A stretch of DNA of 64,000 nucleotides from MED-G105 sp050331095 (GCA_050331095.1 JBHJHE010000024.1:19002-83001), one strand, 5' to 3'; shown: positions 9,248 to 18,678, counted from the stretch's first letter. The notes: generated by a model from the letters alone, not told the origin. Made by a program: numbers and translations.

Positions 9248-9756
9248 TGGCGGCGGTCATCTCTCTTTCGTTTCTTCCGTCGGCGTAGAGCGCTCAAAGT
9301 CGTCCGGGCGCGGCGCGCCCCGCCAGTCCGCCTTCCTGTTCGGTAAGGCGGTCTCGGCGTTCGGCCCCCAGTCCGCGCTTCCGTCGCCGGCGCCTACCCT
9401 CGAGCGAAACCCGATCGACACGCGTTCGGCCGCGACACCGGGCGAGCGGTCAGCGCGGCTGAATTGGTCATACAGATCTATGCAGGAACTCACAATGGCG
9501 GACGGACGTCAATCCGCTCGGCGGCGGTCGGCGGTCGGCGGGCGGTGGTCGGCGGTTGGCGACGAGCGCGTTTTTTCCCGGCATGCGGGACATCGCCCGC
9601 CGCCGCTGGCGCACGTGCGCGGCGCGCAGGTTACCTCGCGCCCGGAGCCGGCGCGAGGGCGAGAGCCGCATCCTTGCGCTACGAAGAAAAATCGATCCGT
9701 AAGGGGTCGATGCCGGCGTCGCCGCCGGCCGCGAACCGATATGTGGACCACGACCC
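9248..9756. other. Long divergent intergenic region, uxaC | PhoD-like gene
   Basis: This 509-bp region carries no credible gene. A 78-codon minus-strand frame (9257-9493) has no family features and no ribosome-binding site. The region contains the candidate operator/promoter at 9462-9495. Near 9516-9562 is a low-complexity run of degenerate GGCGGTCGGC units. No terminator-like hairpin with a T-tract was seen. Confidence 0.5.
9462..9495 (-). promoter_or_regulatory. Candidate uxaC promoter with overlapping FadR-type operator
   Basis: On the minus strand TTGTGA (9495-9490), a 17-bp spacer and TATGAC (9472-9467) resemble a sigma-70 promoter. The plus-strand sequence AATTGGTCATACAGAT (9462-9477) overlaps the -10 box. 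It matches the TNGTNNNACNA core of FadR-subfamily GntR operators apart from the last position. It shares AATTGGTCATA with the site before manD. Confidence 0.5.
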
Positions 9757-11691
9757 ATGCCAAAGACGCTGAACGCCGTTTTCGGTTGTATCCTCGGGAC
9801 CGCCGTTTGCGCGCCGGCCGCGACCGCGCAAAACGACGATCCGGACGCGCCGATGACGATGACGCTGCACGGACGCGTCAAGGGCGGCGGCAAGGACTTC
9901 ATCACCCATGGCCCCATTTTGGGCCGCCTCCAAACCGACGGCGTAACGATCTGGGTAAGAACGAACAGGCCCGTCGGTCGCGACGCCGGCCTGCGGGCGT
10001 TCTACGGAACCGACCCGGCGCGCCTCGACCGTTCGACAGGCGCCGTCGCCACCGACATAAGCCGCGACAACACCGCGAGGATTGCGTTGAGCGGCCTGCA
10101 GTCCGGCGTGCGCTATCACTACGCCGTCGGCTTCGGCGACGTCGTTCACCAGCCGGAGCATCGCGGATCGTTCGTCACGGAGCCCGACCCGAAGGACTTC
10201 CGCAACGACCAGTACATTCCGGCCGGCAAGTTCAATTTCTCCTTCGTCGCGAACGGCTGCGCCCGGATGACGCCTTACGCGTCGGCGGGATTGCGGCCTC
10301 AGCAGGTCATGGTCGAGAACCACATGAACGAGGCGCTGTTCGCGCTCCACGCCGGAGACTACGTCTATGAGGAGGGTCGTCACGCCCAGGTCGAAGAGTG
10401 GCTGTGGCGCATGGGCGCACACGTCGCCGATACGGAGCTTCCCCGCGTTGTCGACGTCGCGCCGTCAATCGTTGGCGCCTGGGAGAACTACAAGATCTAT
10501 CTGTCGAGAAACTATCACCTGGCGGAATGGCACCGCAACGTGCCGACCTATTACACGTTCGACGACCACGAAGTGATCAACAACGTCTACGGTGGATCGA
10601 CGCCCGGCTTGAAGAGCCGCCGCGCCGTCTATCGCGACATCGGTCTGCGGGCGTGGGACGACTATCTTGCCTGGTCGAACCCGGTTGCGGATCGCCAAGA
10701 GACGATCTTCGGCAAGGCGCGCATGCGCGAGGGCTCGCACCTTCTCATCGACGAGAACGCGGATTTCACGAAGCTCGACCTGGCGCGCCAGAACATCCTC
10801 CATGTCCATTGGGGGCGCCCGGACGACGGCGCGCCGAGCCGTTCGGCGTTCCGGGCGGGACCGGACAATCCGAACGCGCGCGTTTACGGCGTTGAAGAGG
10901 TGGTCGACCGGCGCACGTTGCGGCTCTCCCACCCGGCTGTCGCGACGACCGAGGCCTCGCCCTATTCGATTGGCCCCGAAAAATGGGCTAAATTCCGTGT
11001 GGCGAACGTCGACTTCTTCATTCTCGACACCAGGGGCGTGCGGGACGTCCCGGGCAAGACCTTCGATATGAGCGAACCGAAATCGATGCTCGGCGCGCGG
11101 CAAAAACAGTGGCTGATCCGTTCGATGCGCGACAGCGATGCGGAGTTTTTCGTGCTCCTGTCGTCGGTCAATCTGACGATCCCGCATTCCGGCTCCGACA
11201 ATGAGGCGCCTGACGGTCAGAGGTCAGACGAAGCGTGGACCGGCTTCATGAGCGAGCGCGAGGAGCTGATCGATTTTTGGGACGGGCTTGAGCAGCCGGT
11301 TCTGATGATCAACGCCGACTTGCACAACGCGTTTTCGGCGCAGGTCACCGACAATCTGTGGGAGTTCACCGCTAGCCCGATCAATGCGGACAATCAGCAC
11401 AAGCTGCCCCAGGAAGGCGGTCGCCCGATCAACGGCCGGTTCCAATCCGGCCCGCGAGAGGTCGACATTCGCTGGTCCACCTTCTCGACGCCCGAGACGC
11501 CGCGAGAGAACTTGCGCCAACCCGTCTACACGGTGGTGAAGGTGAACAACGTCTTCAACAATCCGCGACGCGGCTCGGAGCCCTTTTGGGTCGCCTATGA
11601 GCACCCGCAGGTGATCGTTCAGTTCTATTCCGCCGTTGACGGATCGCTTCTCTACGCGGAGTCGGTGGTCGCCGGCCTCTCCCGGAAGTAG
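9757..11691 (+). CDS. PhoD-like alkaline phosphatase/phosphodiesterase, exported
   Basis: This 644-residue protein has a Sec leader (MPKTLNAVFGCILGTAVCAP, cleavage near TAQN). An N-terminal beta-sandwich of the PhoD_N type (about residues 45-145) precedes a metallophosphatase core. Visible core motifs are HAGDYVYEE, TFDDHEVINN (D-D-H-E metal site) and LMINADLHNA (the D-x-H near the C-terminus). The PhoD family hydrolyses phosphomonoesters or diesters in the periplasm. The role in a polysaccharide cluster is unclear: it could release phosphate or act on a substituted glycan. It is a single gene transcribed away from uxaC and converges on the GH28 gene with a 30-bp gap. Confidence 0.82.
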   Translation: MPKTLNAVFGCILGTAVCAPAATAQNDDPDAPMTMTLHGRVKGGGKDFITHGPILGRLQTDGVTIWVRTNRPVGRDAGLRAFYGTDPARLDRSTGAVATDISRDNTARIALSGLQSGVRYHYAVGFGDVVHQPEHRGSFVTEPDPKDFRNDQYIPAGKFNFSFVANGCARMTPYASAGLRPQQVMVENHMNEALFALHAGDYVYEEGRHAQVEEWLWRMGAHVADTELPRVVDVAPSIVGAWENYKIYLSRNYHLAEWHRNVPTYYTFDDHEVINNVYGGSTPGLKSRRAVYRDIGLRAWDDYLAWSNPVADRQETIFGKARMREGSHLLIDENADFTKLDLARQNILHVHWGRPDDGAPSRSAFRAGPDNPNARVYGVEEVVDRRTLRLSHPAVATTEASPYSIGPEKWAKFRVANVDFFILDTRGVRDVPGKTFDMSEPKSMLGARQKQWLIRSMRDSDAEFFVLLSSVNLTIPHSGSDNEAPDGQRSDEAWTGFMSEREELIDFWDGLEQPVLMINADLHNAFSAQVTDNLWEFTASPINADNQHKLPQEGGRPINGRFQSGPREVDIRWSTFSTPETPRENLRQPVYTVVKVNNVFNNPRRGSEPFWVAYEHPQVIVQFYSAVDGSLLYAESVVAGLSRK

Positions 11692-11721
11692 CCGACGTCG
11701 GGAGAAAGGTAAGGGGCCCCG

Positions 11722-13185
11722 TCAGTAGTGCGCGGCGTTCTTGTGGGTCTCGGGCGGCGTCTCGAGGACGGCGTCGACGGCTTCGCCGTTTGCGGACACG
11801 TTAACGAAAGTCAAATCTTCAACGTTCCTTGTGCGGAGCGGCAGCCCGGCGGCGCGAGCTCGAAGGTCGGCGATCGTGAACCCCCGGACGGGGATTGAGG
11901 GCGCGCCGACGATGCTGATCGCGGTTTCGACCGTGTCCGCCCGCACGCCGGAGAAAGTGACGTTCTCGAACAGGGCGGGATATCGGCCGCTCCCTTGTTC
12001 TTTGTAATTATTCGTGACGACGATGAGGTCCTTGGCTTTGGCGACGGCGATGCGTCGAAAATGACAGTCGCGCACATAGCCGCCACGGTCGCTGTTCGAC
12101 TTCAGATAAATACCGTGCTTGACCTCGTTCATGTCGTAGCCGTCGACGAAAACCTCCTCGACGCCGCCCGACATTTCCGACCCGATCGCCATGCCGCCGC
12201 CCGCCGTTCCGGTGTATCGGCAGTCGCGCACGACGACGCGGCGGCAGGGCCGGTCCACGCGCCAGCCGTCCTGGTCGCGGCCGGCCTTGATCGCGACGCC
12301 GTCATCGCCGGTATTGAAATCGCAGTTCTCGATGAGAACGTCCTCGCAGCTGTCCGGATCGACTCCGTCGGAGTTCACGTGTTCGCTGACGACTTTGATG
12401 TTCCTCACCGTGACATGCCGGCAGTAGACCGGGTGAACGACCCAGAACGGACTGTCGAGAAACGTGACGCCTTCGATGAGCACGCGCTCGGCGTCGATGA
12501 TCTGGAGGAAATGCGGGCGCAGCCACCGTCCGGCTCCGAAGCGGCGCTCGTTGAGGGGGACGCCCGTCCGCCCCATCTCGCGCAGGAGCGTTTGGTCGGC
12601 TTTCTGTTTCGGCCGCATTGGCAGCCAGTTTGCAGCGCCCTCGCCGTCGAAAACGCCGGCGCCCGTGATCGCGACGTCGCTGAGCCCGCGCCCATAGATG
12701 AACGGAGAGTAGTTATACGCCTCGACGCCTTCCCACCGCGTAAAGACGATCGGCAGATAGTGAGTCGGGTCGCCCGAGAACGTAACCTTCGCGCCCTCGC
12801 TGAGATGCAGCTCGCACCGGCTTTGCAGTTGGATCGGGCCGTCGCTGCGATACGCTCCCGGCGGAACGACGACGCGGCCGCCGCCAGCCTCGTTCGCTGC
12901 GGCGAGGGCGCTGTTGATCGCCGGGCGCGCGTCGCCCCCCGCGCTCAAGCCGAAGTCGCCCGCGTCGAAACGCCGGGCCGGCACGTTCGGGCGCACGACG
13001 CCGGCGACGATCTCGGCGACGCGGTCGTTGAAGGCGACGCCGAGGTCGCGCGTCGACGCGTCCGCTCCCGTCCCGCGGCCGCAGGAGGCGGCGGCGAGCG
13101 CCGTCGACGCGCCCACGGTAAACGTCCGCCTCGTGATCGCGCCCGCCACGCCATCAGTTCGGGCTGGCTTGAGATCATCGGCCAT
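11722..13185 (-). CDS. GH28 polygalacturonase-like glycoside hydrolase
   Basis: About 487 residues from the ATG at 13185, which overlaps the previous gene's end by 11 bp. The N-terminus has a Tat-like leader (TRRTFTVGASTALAAASCG) with a possible lipid-attachment cysteine. The body is a right-handed parallel beta-helix with GH28 catalytic motifs: NSDGVDP (about D273) and NTGDDGVAIKAG (about D294/D295), at the usual 21-22 residue spacing. The third GH28 motif, normally G-H-G before IGS, reads GGGMAIGSE, so the histidine is absent (about residue 330). GIYLKS replaces the usual RIK. The enzyme is therefore probably a periplasmic GH28 with a specificity other than plain polygalacturonan, perhaps rhamnogalacturonan or another uronan. 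It is the last gene of the five-gene lyase operon. Confidence 0.85.
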   Translation of the reverse strand: MADDLKPARTDGVAGAITRRTFTVGASTALAAASCGRGTGADASTRDLGVAFNDRVAEIVAGVVRPNVPARRFDAGDFGLSAGGDARPAINSALAAANEAGGGRVVVPPGAYRSDGPIQLQSRCELHLSEGAKVTFSGDPTHYLPIVFTRWEGVEAYNYSPFIYGRGLSDVAITGAGVFDGEGAANWLPMRPKQKADQTLLREMGRTGVPLNERRFGAGRWLRPHFLQIIDAERVLIEGVTFLDSPFWVVHPVYCRHVTVRNIKVVSEHVNSDGVDPDSCEDVLIENCDFNTGDDGVAIKAGRDQDGWRVDRPCRRVVVRDCRYTGTAGGGMAIGSEMSGGVEEVFVDGYDMNEVKHGIYLKSNSDRGGYVRDCHFRRIAVAKAKDLIVVTNNYKEQGSGRYPALFENVTFSGVRADTVETAISIVGAPSIPVRGFTIADLRARAAGLPLRTRNVEDLTFVNVSANGEAVDAVLETPPETHKNAAHY

Positions 13186-14536
13186 CGTCGTTTCCTCCAA
13201 TGCCCCCGTGGGTCCGGTTAAGCGCGCCGCCTGGCCGAGATCGCTCCGCCAGATCCGACCGCAGGTAATCGGCGAGAAAACGCATGGCGAAGGTCGAACC
13301 CACGTCCCGATTGATATAGCGCACGCCGCTTTTTCGCACCTTGAGGCGGGTGTTGACGACTGCGCCGGCGAGATTGGGGTCCGGATGATCCGTTGAAAAG
13401 CGGTTCGCCAGAATCCAGTCGACGGCGGTTTTGATCGCGTCGTCGAATTCATCGAGGCCGTGTCGCCGCAGGCCGAGCATCAAAACGCCGTTGAAAGCGA
13501 CGGCGGACCCCGTGACGCCTGTGCGCGCCGCCGGTTGGTCGACGAAGGTGCGGTAGAAAATCGCGCCGTCCTTCGTCGCCGCGTCGCGGTAGAAACGGGC
13601 CGTTTTGGCGGCCCCCTCAAGATACTTTCGCTCGCCGCTGATTTCGAACGCCTTCAGCAGAGCTTCGGCGTTCCAGATGTTGAACCTCGGATGGACGCGG
13701 CCGCTCTTCCGGTCGTTCGGCTCGAAGTCCATCCAAAGTCCGTTGTCGTCCTGTCTGGCGAGCGCGTGGCTCGCCTGCTCCAGAAACCGGTCGCACCAGA
13801 CTTTCTCATCGAGATGGGCGCACATGTCCGCGAACAAAAAACCCTCGATGTTCGGGCGCGCGACCTCTTCGACCGGCGAGGGACCTTCGGCGGCGACGCG
13901 CGCGGCGTCCCGTTCGCCGCCGCGCACATGCGCGTTCCAGTCCGTCAGTACGACGCCGGTCTTGGGATCGAACAGGTTGTAGAAAAGCCCTTCGCCGCCT
14001 TTCACCGTGTCCGGAACGCGGGTGTTGTCCCAGAGCCAGACGCCCGAGCGGGTCGCCGCATCGGCGTATTTTGCGTCGCCGGTCGCTTCGGACAGGCGAA
14101 AAAGGCCCGGCGCGCCGTCGGAGATGGTCGTCCAATTGATCAGTCTACCAAGACGGTCGCCATGTTTGGCGTTGACGAGCCCCGCAAACGGATGCGGTTC
14201 GCGAAACTCCGTGCCCGCCCACCAGTCGCCCGCGCGCCGGGCCGCGGCGATGAGGCCGGGGGCGTCCAAAACGGCGCCGGCTTCGACGAGGCCGTAGATC
14301 AGCTGACCCGTGTGCCAATGGGTCTCATAGATGAGCCACTCGGACGCCACGAGATTGTAGTCGGATCGTCCGGACCCGTCGTCATTCATGAGGATGGACG
14401 AGGCGTAGGCGGAGACCTCGGCGAGGGCTTTCGCGGCCGCGGCGCGCTGCGGCGTCTCCGCCGTCTCCGCGGCCGCAGACGCGCCGAGCGCGAGAAGGGC
14501 CGCGATCAAGCGGCAAATAATGCGAACGTCGCTCAT
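13175..14536 (-). CDS. Exported (alpha/alpha)-toroid protein, putative glycan-active enzyme
   Basis: About 453 residues. The start at 14536 is fixed by an ATGA overlap with the stop of the heparinase-like gene. A Sec leader (MSDVRIICRLIAALLALGASAAA) is present. The mature part repeats helical segments with aromatic and acidic residues typical of six-hairpin glycosidases: ETHWHTGQLIYGLVEAG, AGDWWAGTEF, NWTTISDGAPGLFRLSEATG, NGLWMDFEPND and HPRFNIWNAEALLKAFE. GH88/GH105 hydrolases, glucuronyl C5-epimerases and some lyases share this fold, and I cannot choose between them. It lies between the heparinase-like lyase and GH28 in an overlapping operon, so it should act on the same polysaccharide in the periplasm. 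Confidence 0.65.
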   Translation of the reverse strand: MSDVRIICRLIAALLALGASAAAETAETPQRAAAAKALAEVSAYASSILMNDDGSGRSDYNLVASEWLIYETHWHTGQLIYGLVEAGAVLDAPGLIAAARRAGDWWAGTEFREPHPFAGLVNAKHGDRLGRLINWTTISDGAPGLFRLSEATGDAKYADAATRSGVWLWDNTRVPDTVKGGEGLFYNLFDPKTGVVLTDWNAHVRGGERDAARVAAEGPSPVEEVARPNIEGFLFADMCAHLDEKVWCDRFLEQASHALARQDDNGLWMDFEPNDRKSGRVHPRFNIWNAEALLKAFEISGERKYLEGAAKTARFYRDAATKDGAIFYRTFVDQPAARTGVTGSAVAFNGVLMLGLRRHGLDEFDDAIKTAVDWILANRFSTDHPDPNLAGAVVNTRLKVRKSGVRYINRDVGSTFAMRFLADYLRSDLAERSRPGGALNRTHGGIGGNDDGR

Positions 14537-16791
14537 CAATAAGTCCAATCCGTTTGCTGCAGAACCTCGCCGGCCGCGTTCAGAAGCGCGCCACCGACAA
14601 CCGTGATCTCGCCGTCGCGCTCGACCATGGCTGCGGCGTTGAGCCGTCGGCCGCCGTCAAGCGCGATCGGCCTGTCGCCGCGCAACCGAACGGCGACGTC
14701 GATGGTCTCGCCGGCGACGATGATGCGCGCGCGGAAAACGCCGTCGGGCGCCGGCGCGCGCGTCAATTCTATCCGGGGCGGCGGCGCCGCGCCGGGCGTC
14801 GTCTGAAAGAACCAGGCGAACAGCGCCGAGCCGGCGATGGTCGTCTCATAAATGGCGAGCGGCGCAGGAGAGATTTCATTGTAGTACGGGCTATACCACC
14901 CAAGCCACGGATCGCGCTCGCCGCGCGCGATGCGGCCGCGCCAGCCGTCGACGCCGACGGGCGTCAATCTGATTGCGGCTTTTTCGGTGGCGGCGTCGAT
15001 GACGCCCCCGCGCATTTCGGGCGCCAGGTCAGGGTGCAAATGCCATTGCGCGCGAACCGACCGCGGCCGGTCGGTTTCAACGTCGTCGACGACGAGAACG
15101 CCGACGTCTGAAAGATGGAGAACGGCGCGGCGATGAAGGGCGAGGCCGTCGACGCCAGCGAAGCCGTCCGCATAACTTCCTACCGCGAGGCGCAAAGCTT
15201 CCGAGACGAATGCGGCCTCTCGCATCGGCTCGCTCGCCTCCAGCGCGCGAGGCCCCTGGCCGGCGCCGTCGATGAAGACAACGTTGTGCCCCGACGATTG
15301 AACGACGTATCGCCTCAGCGGATCGTCGTTCTTGTATCGGAAGCGGCCGGTGTCGACGACGAGGTCCTGATCGCCGCGCGAGATCGAGACGTGGAGTTTG
15401 TCCTGATGCTGGTGGCTGACGCCCCAGGGGCCTGCGTCGAAGAGCAGCCACTCGGCCGTCGGCCCGAAATCCGTGCGCGAGACGAACTGGCCGCCATACG
15501 GGAAGAACCGCGACGCCGGCCCGTCGGGCCGTACGCCGCGCGCGCCATGCGTCGCGATGTAAGCCCAGTCCGGACGATCGAAAATGTCGGCGAGGCGGAG
15601 CGCGAGCTCGCGCACATTGTCGAGATCGCTATCGTTCGTGAGCGGAACGGCGCCGGATGGCCGCATCGCCTCGACGAGATAGGTCCCCATGTCCTCGATG
15701 CGCTTCTCGATCCGCTGCGGTGGGCGGTCGCTCGCCGCGCGCATGAACTCGACGTACTGCAAAAGATATTCAAGGACCGTGCGCTGATAGTGCGCCGTCA
15801 ATTCCTTCTGCACGCCCGTCGGATAGAGCTGGCGGTCGATTTCGTCCGACAGCACCTCGATCGCCCGCGCGCGCCAGGCTGGCGCGTCGGCGAACTCTGG
15901 AAAGCTCGCGGCGGCGTGCGCGAGGCCCGCCATCTCTTTTACAGCGTGGTTATGCTTCGTGCGATGGTAGCGCATCAGATGCCCCATCTGTTCTGGCACG
16001 GACGACAACAGCGTCAGCCGACCTGCGTCGGAGAAAGCCGGTTCGTCACGAAGGCCGTAAAAGACCTGCGGCCAAACCTGCAACAGCCGCGATGCTTTGG
16101 TCATCGGCCTCCAGCTGGCGGGCAACAGCTTGTCGCTCTTGGCCTCCGGAGGCGGATAATTGGTCAACGCCCAGTCCTGGATCGTCGCATCCGCGAGGGC
16201 CGCATAGACGGGATCGCCGTCGTCGGCGTACGACTTCAGGAGCGGCAGAAGGCCGAAATGGCGGTTGTTGAAGAGGGCCCACTGAAGATCTGCGCGCGGG
16301 CCGCGGTCTTGCCAATCGATGCGGCCTTCAGGCGTTCGCTTCAATACGCCGGTGACGGATTGAAACGTGTGCGCGTCGCGGAGCGCGGCGACGGCCATGG
16401 TTCGGTGGTCGTCATATCCGCCCGGGTCGTGTACGGGCCCGCCCGTCCGCAGCCAGGCGGCGTTTTCGACTTTGCGATAATGGGCGAGAAGCGCCGTCGC
16501 CGCTGCGTTTTCGTCGTTGCGCGCGAGCGCCGCCTTGACCTCGCGCAGCGCCGGCCGCTCGAGATCGAGCGCGGCGAACAGCCGGTCCGCCCGCTCGGGC
16601 GCGTTGAGGAGAAAATCGTCGACGCTGCGAAGGCGGTTCTCGATCGCGCGCGTTACCGGCCCGCTCCGATCAAGGGGCGCGCCGACGTCCGCGCGCGCCA
16701 GCGTCGCCAACGCCGAGAGCAACAGAACGAGGTGCGGCAAGCGACTGATCGCGCCGCGGCGCCGGCGCCGGCCGATAGCGAGGTTATGCAT
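14536..16791 (-). CDS. Heparinase II/III-like polysaccharide lyase
   Basis: This 751-residue protein has a signal peptide (basic MHNLAIGRRRRRG, then a hydrophobic LLLSALATLA). An N-terminal alpha-helical toroid spans about residues 60-400 and a C-terminal beta-sandwich follows. Between them is the family signature near residue 440 (WGVSHQHQDKLHVSI, with the HxxDKL core), and the toroid holds an RTKHNH segment. The family cleaves glycosidic bonds next to uronic acids by beta-elimination and includes heparin/heparan lyases and alginate or other uronan lyases. The substrate here is unknown. Products would carry unsaturated uronates, matching the GH105 enzyme at the window start. The start overlaps the previous gene by 8 bp and the stop overlaps the next start (ATGA). 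Confidence 0.85.
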   Translation of the reverse strand: MHNLAIGRRRRRGAISRLPHLVLLLSALATLARADVGAPLDRSGPVTRAIENRLRSVDDFLLNAPERADRLFAALDLERPALREVKAALARNDENAAATALLAHYRKVENAAWLRTGGPVHDPGGYDDHRTMAVAALRDAHTFQSVTGVLKRTPEGRIDWQDRGPRADLQWALFNNRHFGLLPLLKSYADDGDPVYAALADATIQDWALTNYPPPEAKSDKLLPASWRPMTKASRLLQVWPQVFYGLRDEPAFSDAGRLTLLSSVPEQMGHLMRYHRTKHNHAVKEMAGLAHAAASFPEFADAPAWRARAIEVLSDEIDRQLYPTGVQKELTAHYQRTVLEYLLQYVEFMRAASDRPPQRIEKRIEDMGTYLVEAMRPSGAVPLTNDSDLDNVRELALRLADIFDRPDWAYIATHGARGVRPDGPASRFFPYGGQFVSRTDFGPTAEWLLFDAGPWGVSHQHQDKLHVSISRGDQDLVVDTGRFRYKNDDPLRRYVVQSSGHNVVFIDGAGQGPRALEASEPMREAAFVSEALRLAVGSYADGFAGVDGLALHRRAVLHLSDVGVLVVDDVETDRPRSVRAQWHLHPDLAPEMRGGVIDAATEKAAIRLTPVGVDGWRGRIARGERDPWLGWYSPYYNEISPAPLAIYETTIAGSALFAWFFQTTPGAAPPPRIELTRAPAPDGVFRARIIVAGETIDVAVRLRGDRPIALDGGRRLNAAAMVERDGEITVVGGALLNAAGEVLQQTDWTY

Positions 16792-17779
16792 CGAAGAGGC
16801 GGGCGACTGCGTCTTCGGGTTCGCGACCGCGGGCGGCGTTCAGAACGAGCCGCGCCGCGTCGCGCCCGGCGGCGAGGGCGCGGGCGTAAAGGCTCGACCC
16901 GGCGGGCGTACCGGCGCGCATCGGATCGACGGGCAGACCGACGCCGCGCTGGAGGTCCATCGCGCGGGCGATCTCCGGGTCGTCGGCGCGCCAGAACGCG
17001 TCGCCCGCGGGGAAGCCTCGCGGCGGGCGCAACGAAACGGCGCGCGCGAGACGGGCGCACCGCTCGTCGAGGCCGTCGATCCAATCCGCGTAGGCGTCGA
17101 GGTAGCGGTTCACGTCGGCCGCGACCGGGTCGACCTCGTGTTGCGACGAGACGTCCAGCACGCGCAGGCCGTCAAGGTCAGGCTCGATCGTATGCATGGC
17201 GATGAACGCGCGTTCGTAGAGCACGCGGAAAACCCGCGTCGCATGCGCGCGGTCGATGCGCTCGACGCCTGTCAGCGCCCGGAGGAAGATCCCGTCAAGC
17301 GCGTCCGCGTCAATCGGCCCGGGGGCGTCGAGCGCCCGCGCGATGCGGCGGTCGGCGGCCGCGGCGACGGCGACCGTCAGCCGCCGCTCCAACATGCCTT
17401 TCTTATGGCGCTGGATGTCCAGAAAAGCGGGCGCGCGCGTCGCCCAGCCGTCGCGCGCCTCGCGAACGATGTCCATGACGAGCACGGACGGATCGCCGAG
17501 CGCCGCGACGCCGTAGGCGTAGGAGAATTCGAACGCCGCGCCGACGGGCAGGGGCAGGAACGCGTCGCGCCATTCGCCGACCATGTCGGCGTCCGCTACG
17601 AGGAGCGAGAGCGCGTTATGGATCAGGCTGACGCGCGTCATCGAAACGTCCGCCCCAGCGCTGGCGCCGGCGGCGGCTGCGCGCCCACCCGACGGCGCGG
17701 CGGCCGTCGCCGCGAGCGCCGACAACAGGAAAACGGCGTCGCGCCGCGTCATTGTCCCGTCGCTGACGTGGCGGCTCAT
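16784..17779 (-). CDS. Tat-exported protein of unknown function
   Basis: About 331 residues from the ATG at 17779. MTRRDAVFLLSALAATAAAP shortly after the start is a twin-arginine leader. The mature part is mostly helical, with segments such as LIHNALSLLVADADMV, VLVMDIVREARDGW, DIQRHKKGMLERRL and DVSSQHEVDPVAADVNRYLDAY. No family is recognised. A remote pelleted-enzyme or lyase-like helical fold is possible but unsupported. Its ATG overlaps the end of the upstream unknown frame (ATGA at 17776-17779) and its stop overlaps the heparinase-like start, so it belongs to the lyase operon. Export by Tat suggests a folded, possibly cofactor-containing periplasmic protein. Confidence 0.55.
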   Translation of the reverse strand: MSRHVSDGTMTRRDAVFLLSALAATAAAPSGGRAAAAGASAGADVSMTRVSLIHNALSLLVADADMVGEWRDAFLPLPVGAAFEFSYAYGVAALGDPSVLVMDIVREARDGWATRAPAFLDIQRHKKGMLERRLTVAVAAAADRRIARALDAPGPIDADALDGIFLRALTGVERIDRAHATRVFRVLYERAFIAMHTIEPDLDGLRVLDVSSQHEVDPVAADVNRYLDAYADWIDGLDERCARLARAVSLRPPRGFPAGDAFWRADDPEIARAMDLQRGVGLPVDPMRAGTPAGSSLYARALAAGRDAARLVLNAARGREPEDAVARLFDA

Positions 17780-18678
17780 GAAAGCGCTCCTCTTTCGAAC
17801 GCGTCGCGGTCGATGGCGCCGGCCATGTAAGCCTCTGCGAGCTCGAAGAACGAGACGCCGTCGCGCAGTGAGGCGCCCCACTGGCAAAGATCTTTCTCGT
17901 CGGCGGCTTACGCTGCGGCGAGGCGCGCCGGGTCCGGCGCCGCGCCGTTCTGGATGTCGACCGCGAGCGAGACGTAGGGATCGTTCGGGTCGTAGAAGCG
18001 CGGTTCGACGATGTAGCGCTGAACGAGATTCTGGCGCGGTTGGGCCGAAAGATCTGCATACCGAGCGGTGTCGATATAGATCGGGTCGAGGGCCATGATG
18101 TAGGTCCGAAGTTTCCGATCGCTGGTCGCATCCGGCGCAAACAGCTGGTGCAGGGCGAGAAGCTCTTTCAGCGCCCGGCCGCTGAAGGCCGTCTCCACAT
18201 GACGCGAGATCTCGGGCGATTCTTCGTCGGTCAGCGGAACGAGATGGCGGAACGTCAGCGGATCGTACTTCGGATCGCCGTCAGCGAGCTTCATGTCTTT
18301 GCGCGCGTGGTAAAGCGCGACATCGTGGAGGATGCGCACGTCGCTCGGCGAGACCGAGAAATCGTTGTCGTAGTAGTCCGGCGCGAGGTCCCGATAGACG
18401 GGCTTGAAGTATCCGTCCGCGGCGCGATGGCTGAGCTGCGCAAGACCGATCGCCAGGCGACGGTCCAGCGCTTCGGGGTCCGTGTCGCCGGCGTCTTCGC
18501 GAATGGCCGTGAGCGCGGGAACGACCAGCGTCGCGCCGGCCCTGAGAACCGAGCCCATCCGCATCAGCGTCGCCTTCGTCCGCGCCACCCGCTTTACACG
18601 GTCGCCCACCGCTGCGCTCGCCTGAATAAGCGCCGCGCAATCGTCGCCATGAACGGCGTGGGCGAAGTATTCGGACAT
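17776..18678 (-). pseudogene. Unknown cytoplasmic protein, frame interrupted by one in-frame TAA
   Basis: The frame from ATG 18678 (MSEYFAHAVHGDD) runs 256 codons to a TAA at 17908-17910. It then stays open in the same frame for 43 more codons (including DLCQWGASLRDGVSFFELAE) and ends in a TGA that overlaps the next gene's ATG as ATGA. Protein-like composition on both sides and the operon-style overlap suggest a ~300-residue ancestral protein cut by a nonsense change. A functional shorter protein ending at 17908 is the alternative. No signal peptide is seen. Conserved-looking patches (SHRAADGYFKPVY, LAPDYYDNDFSVSPSD, ALYHARKDMK) give no family. It is the first gene of the lyase operon, with a perfect TTGGTNNNACCAA palindrome about 63 bp upstream. 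Confidence 0.55.

Noticed and set aside
9257..9493. 78-codon frame in the uxaC upstream region as a small gene
   Set aside because: No ribosome-binding site or overlap, and it crosses the proposed promoter and operator.
15115..17205. 696-codon plus-strand frame antisense to the heparinase-like gene
   Set aside because: It mirrors a gene with clear family motifs, has no motifs of its own, and such long shadow frames are expected in GC-rich coding DNA.
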